A stretch of DNA of 28,187 nucleotides from Saccoglossus kowalevskii (lineage: Eukaryota; Hemichordata; Enteropneusta; Harrimaniidae). The translations under genes and the position numbers were made by a program. The notes under the pieces are model-generated. The model made no database searches. It was not told the origin of the DNA and saw only the letters and a program-made list of their open reading frames with translations. The stretch is taken from positions 1 through 28,187 of the forward strand of contig NW_003133907.1 in the NCBI RefSeq assembly GCF_000003605.2, written 5' to 3'. The first letter of the stretch is position 1. Every line of letters begins with the position of its first letter. Positions 1-11,443 of the stretch are shown one piece after another.

Positions 1-806
1 TCTGCCCAGCTTTTGTATGTCACAACACACTATTGCCCAGGTTTTGTATGTCATCAAACACTACTGCCCGGGTTTTGCATGGCATCACACACTAAGCCCA
101 GGTTTTGTATGTCATCACACACTACTGCCCAGGTTTTGTATGTCATCGCACCCTACTGCCCAGGTTTTGTATGTCATCGCACACTACTGCCCAGGTTTTG
201 TATGTCATCGCACACTACTGCCCAGGTTTTTTATGTCATCACACACTACTGCCCGGGTTTTGTATGTCATTGCACACTACTGCCCAGGTTTTGTATGTCA
301 TCACACACTACTGCCAAGCTTTTGTATGTCCTTGCACACTACTGCCCAGGTTTTGTGTGTCATCGCACACTACTGCCCAGGTTTTGCATGACATCACACA
401 CTACTGCCCAGGTTTGGTATGTCATTGCTCACTACTGCCCATGATTTGTATGTCCTTGCACACTACTGCCCAGGTTTTGTATGTCATCACACACTACTGC
501 CCAGGTTTTGTATGTCCTTGCACACTACTGCCCAGGTTGTGTATGTCATTACACACTACTGCCCAGGTTTTGTATGTCATCGTACACTACTGCCCAGGTT
601 TTGTATGTCATCACAAACTACTGTCCAGGTTTTGTATGTCATTGCACACTACTGCCAAGGTTTTGTATATCCTTGCACACTACTGCCCAGGTTTTGTATG
701 TCATCACACACTACTGTCCAGGTTTTGTATGTCATCGCACACTACCGCCCCGGTTTTGTATGTCATCACACACTACTGCCCAGGTTTGTATGTCATCGCA
801 CACTAC
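1..806 (+). repeat. HOR-D copy 1 (left end outside the window)
   Basis: The repeat ends at the TGACTAGATATTG monomer at 807. Markers in order are: CATCAAAC, the 30-mer ending CTAAGCCCAG, AAGCTT in CCAAGCTTTTG (near 313), the GCATGACATC/TTTGGTA pair (413), CATGATTTG (452), TTTTGTATATCC and a GGTTTGTATG 30-mer near 785. It matches 14034-14827 at 14,021 bp and 24119-24913 at 24,106 bp. A full copy is about 928 bp, so roughly 120 bp are missing on the left. Confidence 0.85.
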
Positions 807-1277
807 TGACTAGATATTGTAGGTCATCGCACACTACTGCCCAGGTTTTGTATGTCATCACACACTACTGCCCAGGTTTTGTATGTCATCGCACACTACT
901 GCCTGGGTGTTGTACGTCAACGCACACTCTGCCCAGGTTTTGTATGTCACCACACACTATTGCCCAGGTTTTGTATGTCATCACACACTACTGCCCAGGT
1001 TGTGTATGTCATCACACACTACTGCCCAGGTTTTGTATGTCATCGCACACTACTGCCCAGGTTTTGTATGTCATCACACACTACTGCCCAGGTGTTGTAT
1101 GTCATCGCACCCTACTGCCCAGGTTTTGTATGTCATCACACACTACTGCCCAGGTTTTGTATGTCATCGCACCCTTCTGCCCAGGTTTTGTATGTCATCG
1201 CACACTACTGCCCAGGTTTTTTATGTCATCGCACACTACTGCCCAGGTTTTGCATGTTATCACACGCTATTGCCCAG

Positions 1278-2142
1278 GTTTTTTATGTCTTTCCACAGTA
1301 CTGCCCTGGTTTTGTGTGTCCTTCCACAGTACTGCCCAGGTGTTGTATGTAATCGCACACTACTGCCCGGGTTTTGTATATCATCACACACTATTGCCCA
1401 GGTTTTGTATGTCATCACACACTACTGCCCGGGTTTAGTATGTCATCACACACTACGCCCAGGTTTTGTATGTCATAACACACTACTGCCCAGGTTTTGT
1501 ATGTCCTTGCACACTACTGCCCAGGTTGTGTATGTCATCACACACTACTGCCCAGGTTTTGTATGTCATCGCACACTACTGCCCAGGTTTTGTATGTCAT
1601 CACAAACTACTGCCCAGGTTTTGTATGTTATTGCACACTACTGCCAAGGTTTTATATGTCCTTGCACACTACTGCCCAGGTTTTGTATGTCATCACACAC
1701 TACTGTCCAGGTTTTGTATATCATCGCATACTACCGCCCAGGTTTTGTATGTCATCACACACTACTGCCCAGGTTTTGTATGTCATCGCACACTACCGCC
1801 CAAGATTTGTATGTCATCACACACTCTGCCCAGGTTTTGTATGTCATCACACACTATTGCCCGGGTTTTGTATGTCATCAAACACTACTGCCCGGGTTTT
1901 GTATGTCATCACACACTACGCCAAGATTTTGTATGTCATCACACACTACTGCCCAGGTTTTGTATGTCATCACACACTATTGCCCAGGTTTTGTATGTCA
2001 TCACACACTACTGCCCAGGTTGTGTATGTCATCACACACTACTGCCCAGGTTTTGTATGTCATCACACACTACTGCCCAGGTTTTGTGTGTCATCGCACA
2101 CTACTGCCCAGGTTTTGCATGACATCACACACTACTGCCCAG
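1278..2142 (+). repeat. HOR-A copy 1 (865 bp, 28 monomers)
   Basis: The higher-order repeat begins with the three B monomers (1278-1370: CTTTCCACAG twice, then GTATGTAATCGC), two linking monomers, then GTTTAGTATG (1433) and GTCATAACAC (1472). It ends just before GTTTGGTATG at 2143. The core from 1433 to 2142 is 710 bp, that is 23 monomers of which three are 30 bp (CTACGCCCAG, CTCTGCCCAG, CTACGCCAAG). The same 710-bp spacing recurs in copies 2, 5, 6 and 8, which supports the block as a unit of amplification. Confidence 0.9.
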
Positions 2143-2576
2143 GTTTGGTATGTCATTGCACACTACTGCCCAGGATTTGTATGTCCTTGCACACTACTGC
2201 CCAGGTTTTGTATGTCATCACACACTACTGCCCAGGTTGTGTATGTCCTTGTACACTACTGCCCAGGTTGTGTATGTCATCACACACTACTGCCCAGGTT
2301 TTGTATGTCATCGTACACTACTGCCCAGGTTTTGTATGTCATCACAAACTACTGCCCAGGTTTTGTATGTCATTGCACACTACTGCCAAGGTTTTGTATG
2401 TCCTTGCACACTACTGCCCAGGTTTTGTATGTCATCACACACTACTGTCCAGGTTTTGTATGTCATCGCACACCACTGCCCAGGTTTTGTATGTCATCGC
2501 ACCCTACTGCCCAGGTTTTGTATGTCGTCGCACACTACTGCCCAGGTTTTGTATGCCATCGCACACAACTGCCCAG

Positions 2577-2669
2577 GTTTTTTATGTCTTTCCACAGTAC
2601 TGCCCTGGTTTTGTGTGTCCTTCCACAGTACTGCCCAGGTTTTGTATGTAATCACACACTACTGCCCGG
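2577..2669 (+). repeat. Orphan B triplet (3 monomers)
   Basis: Two CTTTCCACAG/CTTCCACAG monomers and a GTATGTAATCAC monomer lie in the usual order but are not followed by GTTTAGTATG. The stretch 2040-2660 matches 22126-22746 at an offset of 20,086 bp. After 2669 the sequence turns into type II monomers, so this is a HOR-A copy cut after its first three monomers. Confidence 0.85.
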
Positions 2670-2762
2670 GTTTTGTATGTCATCACACACTACTGCCCAG
2701 GTTGTGTATGTCATCGCACACTACTGCCCAGGTTTTGTATGTCATCGCACACTACTGTCTAG

Positions 2763-2948
2763 GTTATGTATGTCATCACACACTACTGCCTAGGTTTTGT
2801 ATGTCATCGTACACTAATGCCAAGGTTTTGTATGTCATCGCACACTACTGCCTAGGTTTTGTATGTCATCACACACTACTGCCTAGGTTTTGTATGTCAT
2901 CGTACACTACTGCCCAGGTTTTGTATGTCATCGCACACTACTGCCCAG
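2763..2948 (+). repeat. Block F copy 1 (6 monomers)
   Basis: After TGTCTAG comes a GTTATGTATG monomer, then GCCTAGG, CATCGTACACTAATGCC (2802-2818), CCAAGG and two more GCCTAGG monomers, then CATCGTACAC. ACTAATGCC occurs only in the four F blocks of the window. Confidence 0.85.
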
Positions 2949-3258
2949 GTTTTGTATGTCATCACACACTACTGCCCAGGTTTTGTATGTCATCGCACAC
3001 TACTGCCCAGGTTTTGTATGTCATCGCACCCTACTGCCCAGGTTTTGTATGTCATCGCACCGTACTGCCCAGGTTATGTATGTCATCGCACACTACTGTC
3101 TGGGTTTTGTATGTCATCACACACTACTGCCCAGGTTTTGTATGTCATCACACACTACTGCCCAGGTTTTGTATGTCATCACACACTACTGCCCAGGTTT
3201 TGTATGTCATCACACACTACTGTCCAGGTTTTGTATGTCATCACACACTACTGCCCAG

Positions 3259-4725
3259 GTTATGTATGTCATCACACACTACTGTCTGGGTTTTGTATGT
3301 CATTGCACACTACTGTCCATGTTTTGTATGTCATCACACACTACTGTCCGGGTTTTTTATGTCATCGCACACTACTGCCCATATTTTGTATGTCATCACA
3401 CACTACTGCCCAGGTTTTGTATGTCACCACACACTACTGCCCAGGTTTTGTATATCATCGCACCCTACTTCCCAGGTTTTGTATGTCATCGCACACTTCT
3501 GCCCAGGTTTTGTATGTCATCGCACACTACTGCCCAGGTTTTGTATGTCATCGCACCCTACTGCCCATGTTTTGTAGGTCATCGCACACTTCTGCTCGGG
3601 TTTTGTATGTCATCGCACACTACTGCCCAGGTTTTGTATGTCATCGCACCCTACTGCCCAGGTTTTGTATGTCATCGCACACTTCTGCCCAGGTTTTATA
3701 TATCATCGCACACTACTGCCCATGTTTTGCATCTCATCACACGCTATTGCCCAGGTTTTGTATGACATCACACACTACTGCCCGGGTTTTTTATGTCATT
3801 ACACACTACTGTCCAGGTTTTGTATGTCATCACACACTACTGTCTGGGTTTTGTATGTCATCGCACACTACTGCCCATGTTTTGTATGTCATCGCACACT
3901 ACTGCCCAGGTTTTGTATGTCATCACACACTACTGTCCGGGTTTTGTATGTCATCACACACTACTGCCCAGGTTTTGTATGTCATCACACACTACTGCCC
4001 AGGTTTTGTATGTCATCACACACTACTGTCCGGGTTTTGTATGTCATCACACACTACTGTCCGGGTTTTGTATGTCATCGCACACTACTGCCCAGGTGTT
4101 GTATGTCATCACACACTACTGCCCAGGTTTTGTATGTCATCGCACACTACTGCCCAGGTTTTGTATGTCATCACACACTACTGCCCGGGTTTTGTTTGTC
4201 ATCGCACACTACTACCCGGGTGTTGTATGTCAACGCACACTGCTGCCCAGGTTTTGTATGCCATCACACACTATTGCCCAGGTTTTGTATGTCATCACAC
4301 ACTACTGTCCGGGTTTTGTATGTCATCACACACTACTGCCCATGTTTTGTATGTCATCGCACTCTACTGCCCAGGTTTTGTATGTCATCACACACTACTG
4401 CTCATGTTTTGTATGTCATCACACACTACTGCCCAGGTTTTGGATGTCATCGCACACTACTGCCCGGGTTTTGTATGTCATCACACACGACTGCCTAGGT
4501 TTTGTATGTCATCACACACTACTGTCCGGGTTTTGTATGTCATCACACACTACTGCCCAGGTTTTGTATGTCATCACACACTACTGCCCATGTTTTGTAT
4601 GTCATCACACACTACTGCCCAGGTTTTGTATGTCATCACACACTACTGCCCAGGTTTTGTCTGTCATCACACACTACTGCCCAGGTTTTGTATGCCGTCG
4701 CACACTACTGCCCAGGTTTTGTATG
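3259..4725 (+). repeat. HOR-C copy 1 (type II reference copy)
   Basis: Markers in order are: GTTATGTATG (3259), TGTCTGGG, CCATGTTTTG, TGTCCGGGTTTTTTATG, CCCATATTTTG (near 3379), GTCACCACAC, CTACTTCCCAG, GTAGGTCATC (near 3575), TTATATATC, ACACGCTATTG (3740), GACATCACAC, then CTACTACCCGGG with GTCAACGCACACTGCTG (4205-4250) and GTTTTGGATG (near 4437). Matches to other copies keep a constant offset over hundreds of bases (2,479, 3,915 and 12,565 bp), which defines the block. Confidence 0.85.
3972..4002 (+). repeat. Exemplar consensus monomer (31 bp)
   Basis: This copy matches the majority base at every position and can serve as the reference monomer. It contains one ATG, in GTATGTC, and no forward stop triplet in any phase, including across the join to the next monomer. 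The reverse complement contains TAG and TGA, so the minus strand is closed in the consensus. It shows no internal sub-repeat. The main variable sites are CATC[A/G]CAC, CTAC[T/C]GCCC and GCCC[A/G]G. Confidence 0.95.
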
Positions 4726-5025
4726 TCATCACACACTACTGCCCAGGTTTTGTATGCCATCACACACTACTGCCCAGGTTTTGTATGTCATCACACACTA
4801 CTGCCCAGGTTGTGTATGTCATCGCACACTACTGCCAGGGTTTTGTATGTCATCACACACTACTGCCTAGGTTTTGTATGTCATCACACACTACTGCCTA
4901 GGTTTTGTATGTCATCGTACACTACAGCCCAGGTTTTGTATGTCATCGCACACTACTGCCTAGGTTTTGTATGTCATCACACACTACTGCCCAGGTTTTG
5001 TATGTCATCGCACACTACTGTCTAG

Positions 5026-5211
5026 GTTATGTATGTCATCACACACTACTGCCTAGGTTTTGTATGTCATCGTACACTAATGCCAAGGTTTTGTATGTCA
5101 TCGCACACTACTGCCTAGGTTTTGTATGTCATCACACACTACTGCCTAGGTTTTGTATGTCATCGTACACTACTGCCCAGGTTTTGTATGTCATCGCACA
5201 CTACTGCCTAG
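5026..5211 (+). repeat. Block F copy 2 (6 monomers)
   Basis: Same marker order as copy 1 at an offset of 2,263 bp, exactly 73 monomers. The last monomer ends GCCTAG, as in copies 3 and 4, not GCCCAG as in copy 1. Confidence 0.85.
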
Positions 5212-5737
5212 ATTTTGTATGTCATCACACACTACTGCCCAGGTTTTGTATGTCATCGCACACTACTGCCCAGGTTTTGTATGTCATCGCACCCTACTGC
5301 CCAGGTTTTGTATGTCATCGCACCCTACTGCCCAGGTTTTGTATGTCATCGCACCCTACTGCCCAGGTTTTGTATGTCATCACACACTACTGCCCAGGTT
5401 TTGTATGTCATCACACACTACTGCTCAGGTTTTGTATGTCATCACACACTACTGCCCATGTTTTGTATGTCATCACACACTACTGCTCAGGTTTTGTATG
5501 TCATCACACACTACTGCCCATGTTTTGTATGTCATCACACACTACGCCCAAGTTGTGTATGTCATCACACACTACTGCCCAGGTTGTGTATGTCATCGCA
5601 CACTACTGCCAGGGTTTTGTATGTCATCACACACTACTGCCCATGTTTTGTATGTCATCACACACTACTGCCCAGGTTTTGTATGTCATCACACACTACT
5701 GCCCAGGTTTTGTATGTCATCACACACTACTGCCCAG

Positions 5738-6368
5738 GTTATGTATGTCATCACACACTACTGTCTGGGTTTTGTATGTCATTGCACACTACTGTCCATG
5801 TTTTGTATGTCATCACACACTACTGTCCGGGTTTTTTATGTCATCGCACACTACTGCCCATATTTTGTATGTCATCACACACTACTGCCCAGGTTTTGTA
5901 TGTCACCACACACTACTGCCCAGGTTTTGTATATCATCGCACCCTACTTCCCAGGTTTTGTATGTCATCGCACACTTCTGCCCAGGTTTTGTATGTCATC
6001 GCACACTACTGCCCAGGTTTTGTATGTCATCGCACCCTACTGCCCATGTTTTGTAGGTCATCGCACACTTCTGCTCGGGTTTTGTATGTCATCGCACACT
6101 ACTGCCCAGGTTTTGTATGTCATCGCACCCTACTGCCCAGGTTTTGTATGTCATCGCACACTTCTGCCCAGGTTTTATATATCATCGCACACTACTGCCC
6201 ATGTTTTGCATCTCATCACACGCTATTGCCCAGGTTTTGTATGACATCACACACTACTGCCCGGGTTTTTTATGTCATTACACACTACTGTCCAGGTTTT
6301 GTATGTCATCACACACTACTGTCTGGGTTTTGTATGTCATCGCACACTACTGCCCATGTTTTGTATGT
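5738..6368 (+). repeat. HOR-C copy 2 (3' truncated)
   Basis: It follows copy 1 at a constant offset of 2,479 bp through TGTCTGGG, CCCATATTTTG, CTACTTCCC, TTATATATC and GACATCACAC. Identity stops at 6368 inside a GTTTTGTATGT monomer start, where TAAAGTACAG takes over. About 840 bp or more of the copy 1 sequence has no counterpart here. Confidence 0.88.
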
Positions 6369-6378
6369 TAAAGTACAG
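6358..6378 (+). other. Rearrangement junction with non-monomer bases
   Basis: A monomer begins normally with GTTTTGTATGT and ends TAAAGTACAG, only 21 bp in total. The TAAAGTA part is not a simple deletion of the consensus. It coincides with the point where HOR-C copy 2 stops matching copy 1 (6368/6369), so a break and end-joining with a few filler bases is a plausible origin. Confidence 0.7.
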
Positions 6379-6800
6379 GTTATTTATGTCATTGCACACT
6401 ACTGCCCAGGTTTTGTATATCATCGCACACTACTGCACAGGTTTTGTATGTCATGCCCAGGTTTTGTATGCCATCACACACTGCTGCCCCGGTTTTGTAT
6501 GTCATCACACATTATTGCCCAGGTTGTGTATGTCATCACACACTACTGCCCAGGTTGTGTATGTCATTGCACACTACCGCCCAAGATTTGTATGCCATCA
6601 CACACTACTGCCCAGATTTTGTATGTCGTCGCACCCTACTGCCCAGGTTTTGAATGTCATCACACACTACTGCCCAGGTTGTTTATGTCATTGCACACTA
6701 CCTCCCAAGATTTGTATGTCATCACACACTACTGCCCAGGTTTTGTATGTCATCGCTCACTACTGACTAGGTTTTGTAGGTCATTGCACTCTACTGCCCA
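6369..6800 (+). repeat. Scrambled, rearranged monomer segment
   Basis: This stretch starts with a 21-bp monomer remnant (6358-6378) whose TAAAGTACAG end does not fit any standard monomer. It then runs through degenerate monomers: TTATTTATG, ACTGCACAGG, a 20-bp monomer with an 11-bp deletion near 6445-6464, CTGCTGCCCC, ACCTCCCAAGA and GCTCACTACTGACTAGGTTTTG (described here in part only). The monomer combination was not found elsewhere in the window. It looks like a junction zone where array pieces were joined imprecisely, followed by a return to type II monomers. Confidence 0.75.
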
Positions 6801-8660
6801 GGTTTTGTATGTCATCGCACACTACTGCCCGGGTGTTGTATGTCAACACACACTACTGCCCAGGTTTTGTATGTCATCACACACTATTGCTCAGGTTTTG
6901 TGTGTCATCACACACTACTGCCCGGGTTCTGTATGTCATCACACACTACTGCCCAGGTTTTGTATGTCATCACACACTACTGCCCAGGTTATGTATGTCA
7001 TCATACACTACTGCCCAGGTTATGTATGTCATCACACATTACTGTCTGGGTTTTGTATGTCATCACACACTACTGCCCAGGTTTTGTATGTCATCACACA
7101 CTACTGCCCAGGTTTTGTATGTCATCACACACTACTGCCCAGGTTTTGTATGTCATCACACACTACTGCCCAGGTTTTGTATGTCATCACACACTACTGC
7201 CCAGGTTATGTATGTCATCACACACTACTGTCTGGGTTTTGTATGTCATCGCACACTACTGTCCATGTTTTGTATGTCATCACACACTACTGTCCGGGTT
7301 TTTTATGTCATCACACACTACTGCCCAGGTTTTGTATGTCACCACACACTACTGCCCAGGTTTTGTATGTCATCGCACCCTACTTCCCAGGTTTTGTATG
7401 TCATCGCACACTTCTGCCCAGGTTTTGTATGTCATCGCACACTACTGCCCAGGTTTTGTATGTCATCGCACCCTACTGCCCATGTTTTGTAGGTCATCGC
7501 ACACTTCTGCTCGGGTTTTGTATGTCATCGCACACTACTGCCCAGGTTTTGTATGTCATCGCACTCTACTGCCCAGGTTTTGTATGTCATTGCACACTTC
7601 TGCCCAGGTTTTATATATCATCGCACACTACTGCCCATGTTTTGCATGTCATCACACGCTATTGCCCAGGTTTTGTATGACATCACACACTACTGCCCGG
7701 GTTTTTTATGTCATTACACACTACTGTCCAGGTTTTGTATGTCATCACACACTACTGTCCGGGTTTTGTATGTCATCGCACACTACTGCCCATGTTTTGT
7801 ATGTCATCGCACACTACTGCCCAGGTTTTGTATGTCATCACACACTACTGTCCGGGTTTTGTATGTCATCACACACTACTGCCCAGGTTTTGTATGTCAT
7901 CACACACTACTGCCCAGGTTTTGTATGTCATCACACACTACTGTCCGGGTTTTGTATGTCATCACACACTACTGTCCGGGTTTTGTATGTCATCGCACAC
8001 TACTGCCCAGGTGTTGTATGTCATCACACACTACTGCCCAGGTTTTGTATGTCATCGCACACTACTGCCCAGGTTTTGTATGTCATCACACACTACTGCC
8101 CGGGTTTTGTTTGTCATCGCACACTACTACCCGGGTGTTGTATGTCAACGCACACTGCTGCCCAGGTTTTGTATGCCATCACACACTATTGCCCAGGTTT
8201 TGTATGTCATCACACACTACTGTCCGGGTTTTGTATGTCATCACACACTACTGCCCATGTTTTGTATGTCATCGCACTCTACTGCCCAGGTTTTGTATGT
8301 CATCACACACTACTGCTCATGTTTTGTATGTCATCACACACTACTGCCCAGGTTTTGGATGTCATCACACACTACTGCCCAGGTTTTGTATGTCATCACA
8401 CACTACTGCCCAGGTTTTGTATGTCATCACACACTACTGTCCGGGTTTTGTATGTCATCACACACTACTGCCCAGGTTTTGTATGTCATCACACACTACT
8501 GCCCAGGTTTTGTATGTCATCACACACTACTGCCCAGGTTTTGTATGTCATCACACACTACTGCCCAGGTTTTGTATGTCATCACACACTACTGCCCAGG
8601 TTTTGTATGCCGTCGCACACTACTGCCCATGTTTTGTATGTCATCACACACTACTGCCCA
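6801..8660 (+). repeat. Type II monomer domain, second block
   Basis: Type II monomers resume after the scrambled zone. The block holds HOR-C copy 3 (from 7205), followed by near-consensus monomers between about 8360 and 8630. It shares TGTCCGGG, TGTCTGGG and CCCATGTTTT markers with the first type II block. The 3' boundary grades into type I monomers around 8640-8740. Confidence 0.8.
7205..8360 (+). repeat. HOR-C copy 3 (one monomer lost)
   Basis: The start matches copy 1 at an offset of 3,946 bp and the rest at 3,915 bp. The change of 31 is explained by loss of exactly the CCCATATTTTG monomer near 7315. CTACTACCCGGG lies at 8123 and GTTTTGGATG near 8352. After that it passes into near-consensus monomers. 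Confidence 0.87.
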
Positions 8661-8847
8661 GGTTTTTTATGTCATCGCACCCTACTGCCCAGGTTTTGTA
8701 TGTCATCGCACACTACTGCCCAGGTTTTTTATGTCATCGCACACCACTGCCCAGGTTTTGTATGTCATCGCACCCTACTGGCCAGCTTTTGTATGTCGTC
8801 GCACACTACTGCCCAGGTTTTGTATGCCATCGCACACAACTGCCCAG

Positions 8848-9712
8848 GTTTTTTATGTCTTTCCACAGTACTGCCCTGGTTTTGTATGTCCTTCCACAGT
8901 ACTGCCCAGGTGTTGTATGTAATCGCACACTACTGCCCGGGTTTTGTATATCATCACACACTATTGCCCAGGTTTTGTATGTCATCACACACTACTGCCC
9001 GGGTTTAGTATGTCATCACACACTACGCCCAGGTTTTGTATGTCATAACACACTACTGCCCAGGTTTTGTATGTCCTTGCACACTACTGCCCAGGTTGTG
9101 TATGTCATCACACACTACTGCCCAGGTTTTGTATGTCATCGCACACTACTGCCCAGGTTTTCTATGTCATCACAAACTACTGCCCAGGTTTTGTATGTTA
9201 TTGCACACTACTGCCAAGGTTTTGTATGTCTTTGCACACTACTGCCCAGGTTTTGTATGTCATCACACACTACTGTCCAGGTTTTGTATATCATCGCATA
9301 CTACCGCCCAGGTTTTGTATGTCATCACACACTACTGCCCAGGTTTTGTATGTCATCGCACACTACCGCCCAAGATTTGTATGTCATCACACACTCTGCC
9401 CAGGTTTTGTATGTCATCACACACTATTGCCCGGGTTTTGTATGTCATCAAACACTACTGCCCGGGTTTTGTATGTCATCACACACTACGCCAAGGTTTT
9501 GTATGTCATCACACACTACTGCCCAGGTTTTGTATGTCATCACACATTATTGCCCAGGTTTTGTATGTCATCACACACTACTGCCCAGGTTTTGTATGTC
9601 ATCACACACTACTGCCCAGGTTTTGTATGTCATCACACACTACTGCCCAGGTTTTGTGTGTCATCGCACACTACTGCCCAGGTTTTGCATGACATCACAC
9701 ACTACTGCCCAG
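8848..9712 (+). repeat. HOR-A copy 2 (865 bp)
   Basis: This is a full copy: B triplet 8848-8940, GTTTAGTATG at 9003 and the 710-bp core ending at 9712. Its offset to copy 1 is 7,570 bp and to copy 5 exactly 9,920 bp. Small differences from copy 1 include GTATGTCC in place of GTGTGTCC in the second B monomer and CACATTATTG in the core. Confidence 0.9.
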
Positions 9713-9836
9713 GTTTGGTATGTCATTGCACACTACTGCCCAGGATTTGTATGTCCTTGCACACTACTGCCCAGGTTTTGTATGTCATCACACACTATTG
9801 CCCAGGTTTTGGATGTCATCACACACTACTGCCCGG

Positions 9837-10468
9837 GTTTAGTATGTCATCACACACTACGCCCAGGTTTTGTATGTCATAACACACTACTGCCCAGGTT
9901 TTGTATGTCCTTGCACACTACTGCCCCGGTTGTGTATGTCATCACACACAACTGCCCAGGTTTTGTATGTCATCGCACACTACTGCCCAGGTTTTGTATG
10001 TCATCACAAACTACTGCCCAGGTTTTGTATGTTATTGCACACTACTGCCAAGGTTTTGTATGTCCTTGCACACTACTGCCCAGGTTTTGTATGTCATCAC
10101 ACACTACTGTCCAGGTTTTGTATATCATCGCATACTACCGCCCAGGTTTTGTATGTCATCACACACTACTGCCCAGGTTTTGTATGTCATCGCACACTAC
10201 CGCCCAAGATTTGTATGTCATCACACACTCTGCCCAGGTTTTACATGTCATCACACACTATTGCCCGGGTTTTGTATGTCATCAAACACTACTGCCCGGG
10301 TTTTGTATGTCATCACACACTACGCCAAGGTTTTGTATGTCATCACACACTACTGCCCAGGTTTTGTATGTCATCACACACTATTGCCCAGGTTTTGTAT
10401 GTCATCACACACTACTGCCCAGGTTGTGTATGTCATCACACACTACTGCCCAGGTTTTGTATGTCATC
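9837..10468 (+). repeat. HOR-A copy 3 (no B part, 3' end replaced)
   Basis: The core begins at GTTTAGTATG (9837), 834 bp after that of copy 2, and four monomers link the two cores. It carries private variants shared only with copy 6: CTGCCCCGGTTG near 9925, CACACACAACTG near 9950 and GGTTTTACATG near 10232. Beyond about 10468 it departs from the core and runs into monomers resembling 1185-1280. The TTTGGTA end is missing, so it is a mosaic. Confidence 0.85.
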
Positions 10469-10732
10469 GCACACTACTGCCCAGGTTTTGTATGTCATCG
10501 CACACTACTGCCCAGGTTTTGTATGTCATCACACACTACTGCCCAGGTTTTGTATGTCATCGCATCCTACTGCCCAGGTTTTGTATGTCATCGCACACTA
10601 CTGCCCAGGTTTTTTATGTCATCGCACACCACTGCCCAGGTTTTGTATGTCATCGCACCCTACTGGCCAGCTTTTGTATGTCGTCGCACACTACTGCCCA
10701 GGTTTTGTATGCCATCGCACACAACTGCCCAG

Positions 10733-11443
10733 GTTTTTTATGTCTTTCCACAGTACTGCCCAGGTTTTGTATGTCATCACACACTACTGCCCAGGTTATG
10801 TATGTCATCACACACTACTGCCCAGGTTATGTATGTAATCGCACACTACTGCCCGGGTTTTGTATATCATCACACACTATTGCCCAGGTTTTGTATGTCA
10901 TCACACACTACTGCCCGGGTTTAGTATGTCATCACACACTACGCCCAGGTTTTGTATGTCATAACACACTACTGCCCAGGTTTTGTATGTCCTTGCACAC
11001 TACTGCCCAGGTTGTGTATGTCATCACACACTACTGCCCAGGTTTTGTATGTCATCGCACACTACTGCCCAGGTTTTGTATGTCATCACAAACTACTGCC
11101 CAGGTTTTGTATGTTATTGCACACTACTGCCAAGGTTTTGTATGTCCTTGCACACTACTGCCCAGGTTTTGTATGTCATCACACACTACTGTCCAGGTTT
11201 TGTATATCATCGCATACTACCGCCCAGGTTTTGTATGTCATCACACACTACTGCCCAGGTTTTGTATGTCATCGCACACTACCGCCCAAGATTTGTATGT
11301 CATCACACACTCTGCCCAGGTTTTGTATGTCATCACACACTATTGCCCGGGTTTTGTATGTCATCAAACACTACTGCCCGGGTTTTGTATGTCATCACAC
11401 ACTACGCCAAGGTTTTGTATGTCATCACACACTACTGCCCAGG
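10733..11443 (+). repeat. HOR-A copy 4 (altered B part, 3' mosaic)
   Basis: Only the first B monomer (10733-10763) and the GTATGTAATCGC monomer (10826-10856) remain. Between them lie two inserted near-consensus monomers, one starting GTTATG, so the 5' part is one monomer longer than in other copies. GTTTAGTATG is at 10919. The core holds until a 33-bp monomer (GTTTTGTATATGTC) near 11440, after which a CTTTCCACAC monomer and others shared with 18170-18350 replace it. Confidence 0.85.

Larger units (their letters stand above)
1..2690 (+). repeat. Type I monomer domain, first block
   Basis: This block is rich in type I marker monomers: GTCCTTGC, the adjacent pair GCATGACATC then GTTTGGTATG (near 390-425 and 2120-2155), TGACTAGATATTG (807) and CTTTCCACAG (near 1291 and 2590). 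It contains the 3' part of a HOR-D copy (1-806), a complete HOR-A copy (1278-2142) and an orphan B triplet (2577-2669). Type II markers such as TGTCCGGG are absent. The boundary at about 2690 is where GTCCTTGC monomers stop and GCCTAGG/TGTCTAGG monomers begin. It is approximate, because neutral consensus-like monomers lie between. Confidence 0.85.
2691..6368 (+). repeat. Type II monomer domain, first block
   Basis: The domain is marked by GCCTAGG, TGTCTGGG, TGTCCGGG and CCCATGTTTT monomers and lacks GTCCTTGC and TTTGGTA monomers. It contains block F twice (2763-2948 and 5026-5211, exactly 73 monomers apart), HOR-C copy 1 (from 3259) and truncated HOR-C copy 2 (from 5738). It ends abruptly at 6368, where HOR-C copy 2 stops matching copy 1 in mid-monomer. 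Confidence 0.85.
8740..10468 (+). repeat. Long duplication, left arm (partner 18660-20388)
   Basis: Over about 1.73 kb (56 monomers) each marker monomer has its partner exactly 9,920 bp downstream: the GTCGTCGC monomer, the B triplet, two GTTTAGTATG starts, CCCCGGTTG and TTTTACATG. Differences are scattered single bases, for example TGGCCAGCTTTTG near 8779. To the left of 8740 and right of 10468 the arms differ. Confidence 0.85.

Noticed and set aside
311-330. AAGCTT, CCCGGG and CCTAGG restriction-like palindromes as functional sites
   Set aside because: They are simple one- or two-base variants of CCCAGG or CCAGGTTTT in monomers. They are useful as lineage markers but give no evidence of function.
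6369-6480. Possible transposon or unique-sequence insertion at the scrambled segment
   Set aside because: Apart from a few bases around TAAAGTA, all sequence is recognisable as monomer fragments. There are no terminal repeats and no target-site duplication.
7553-10924. Forward open frame of 1,123 codons and many similar long frames as candidate repeat-protein genes
   Set aside because: The frames overlap in all three phases and encode the same phase-cycled repeat. They begin and end at random variant monomers and have no promoter, splice or codon-bias signal. A stop-free 31-bp monomer explains them fully.
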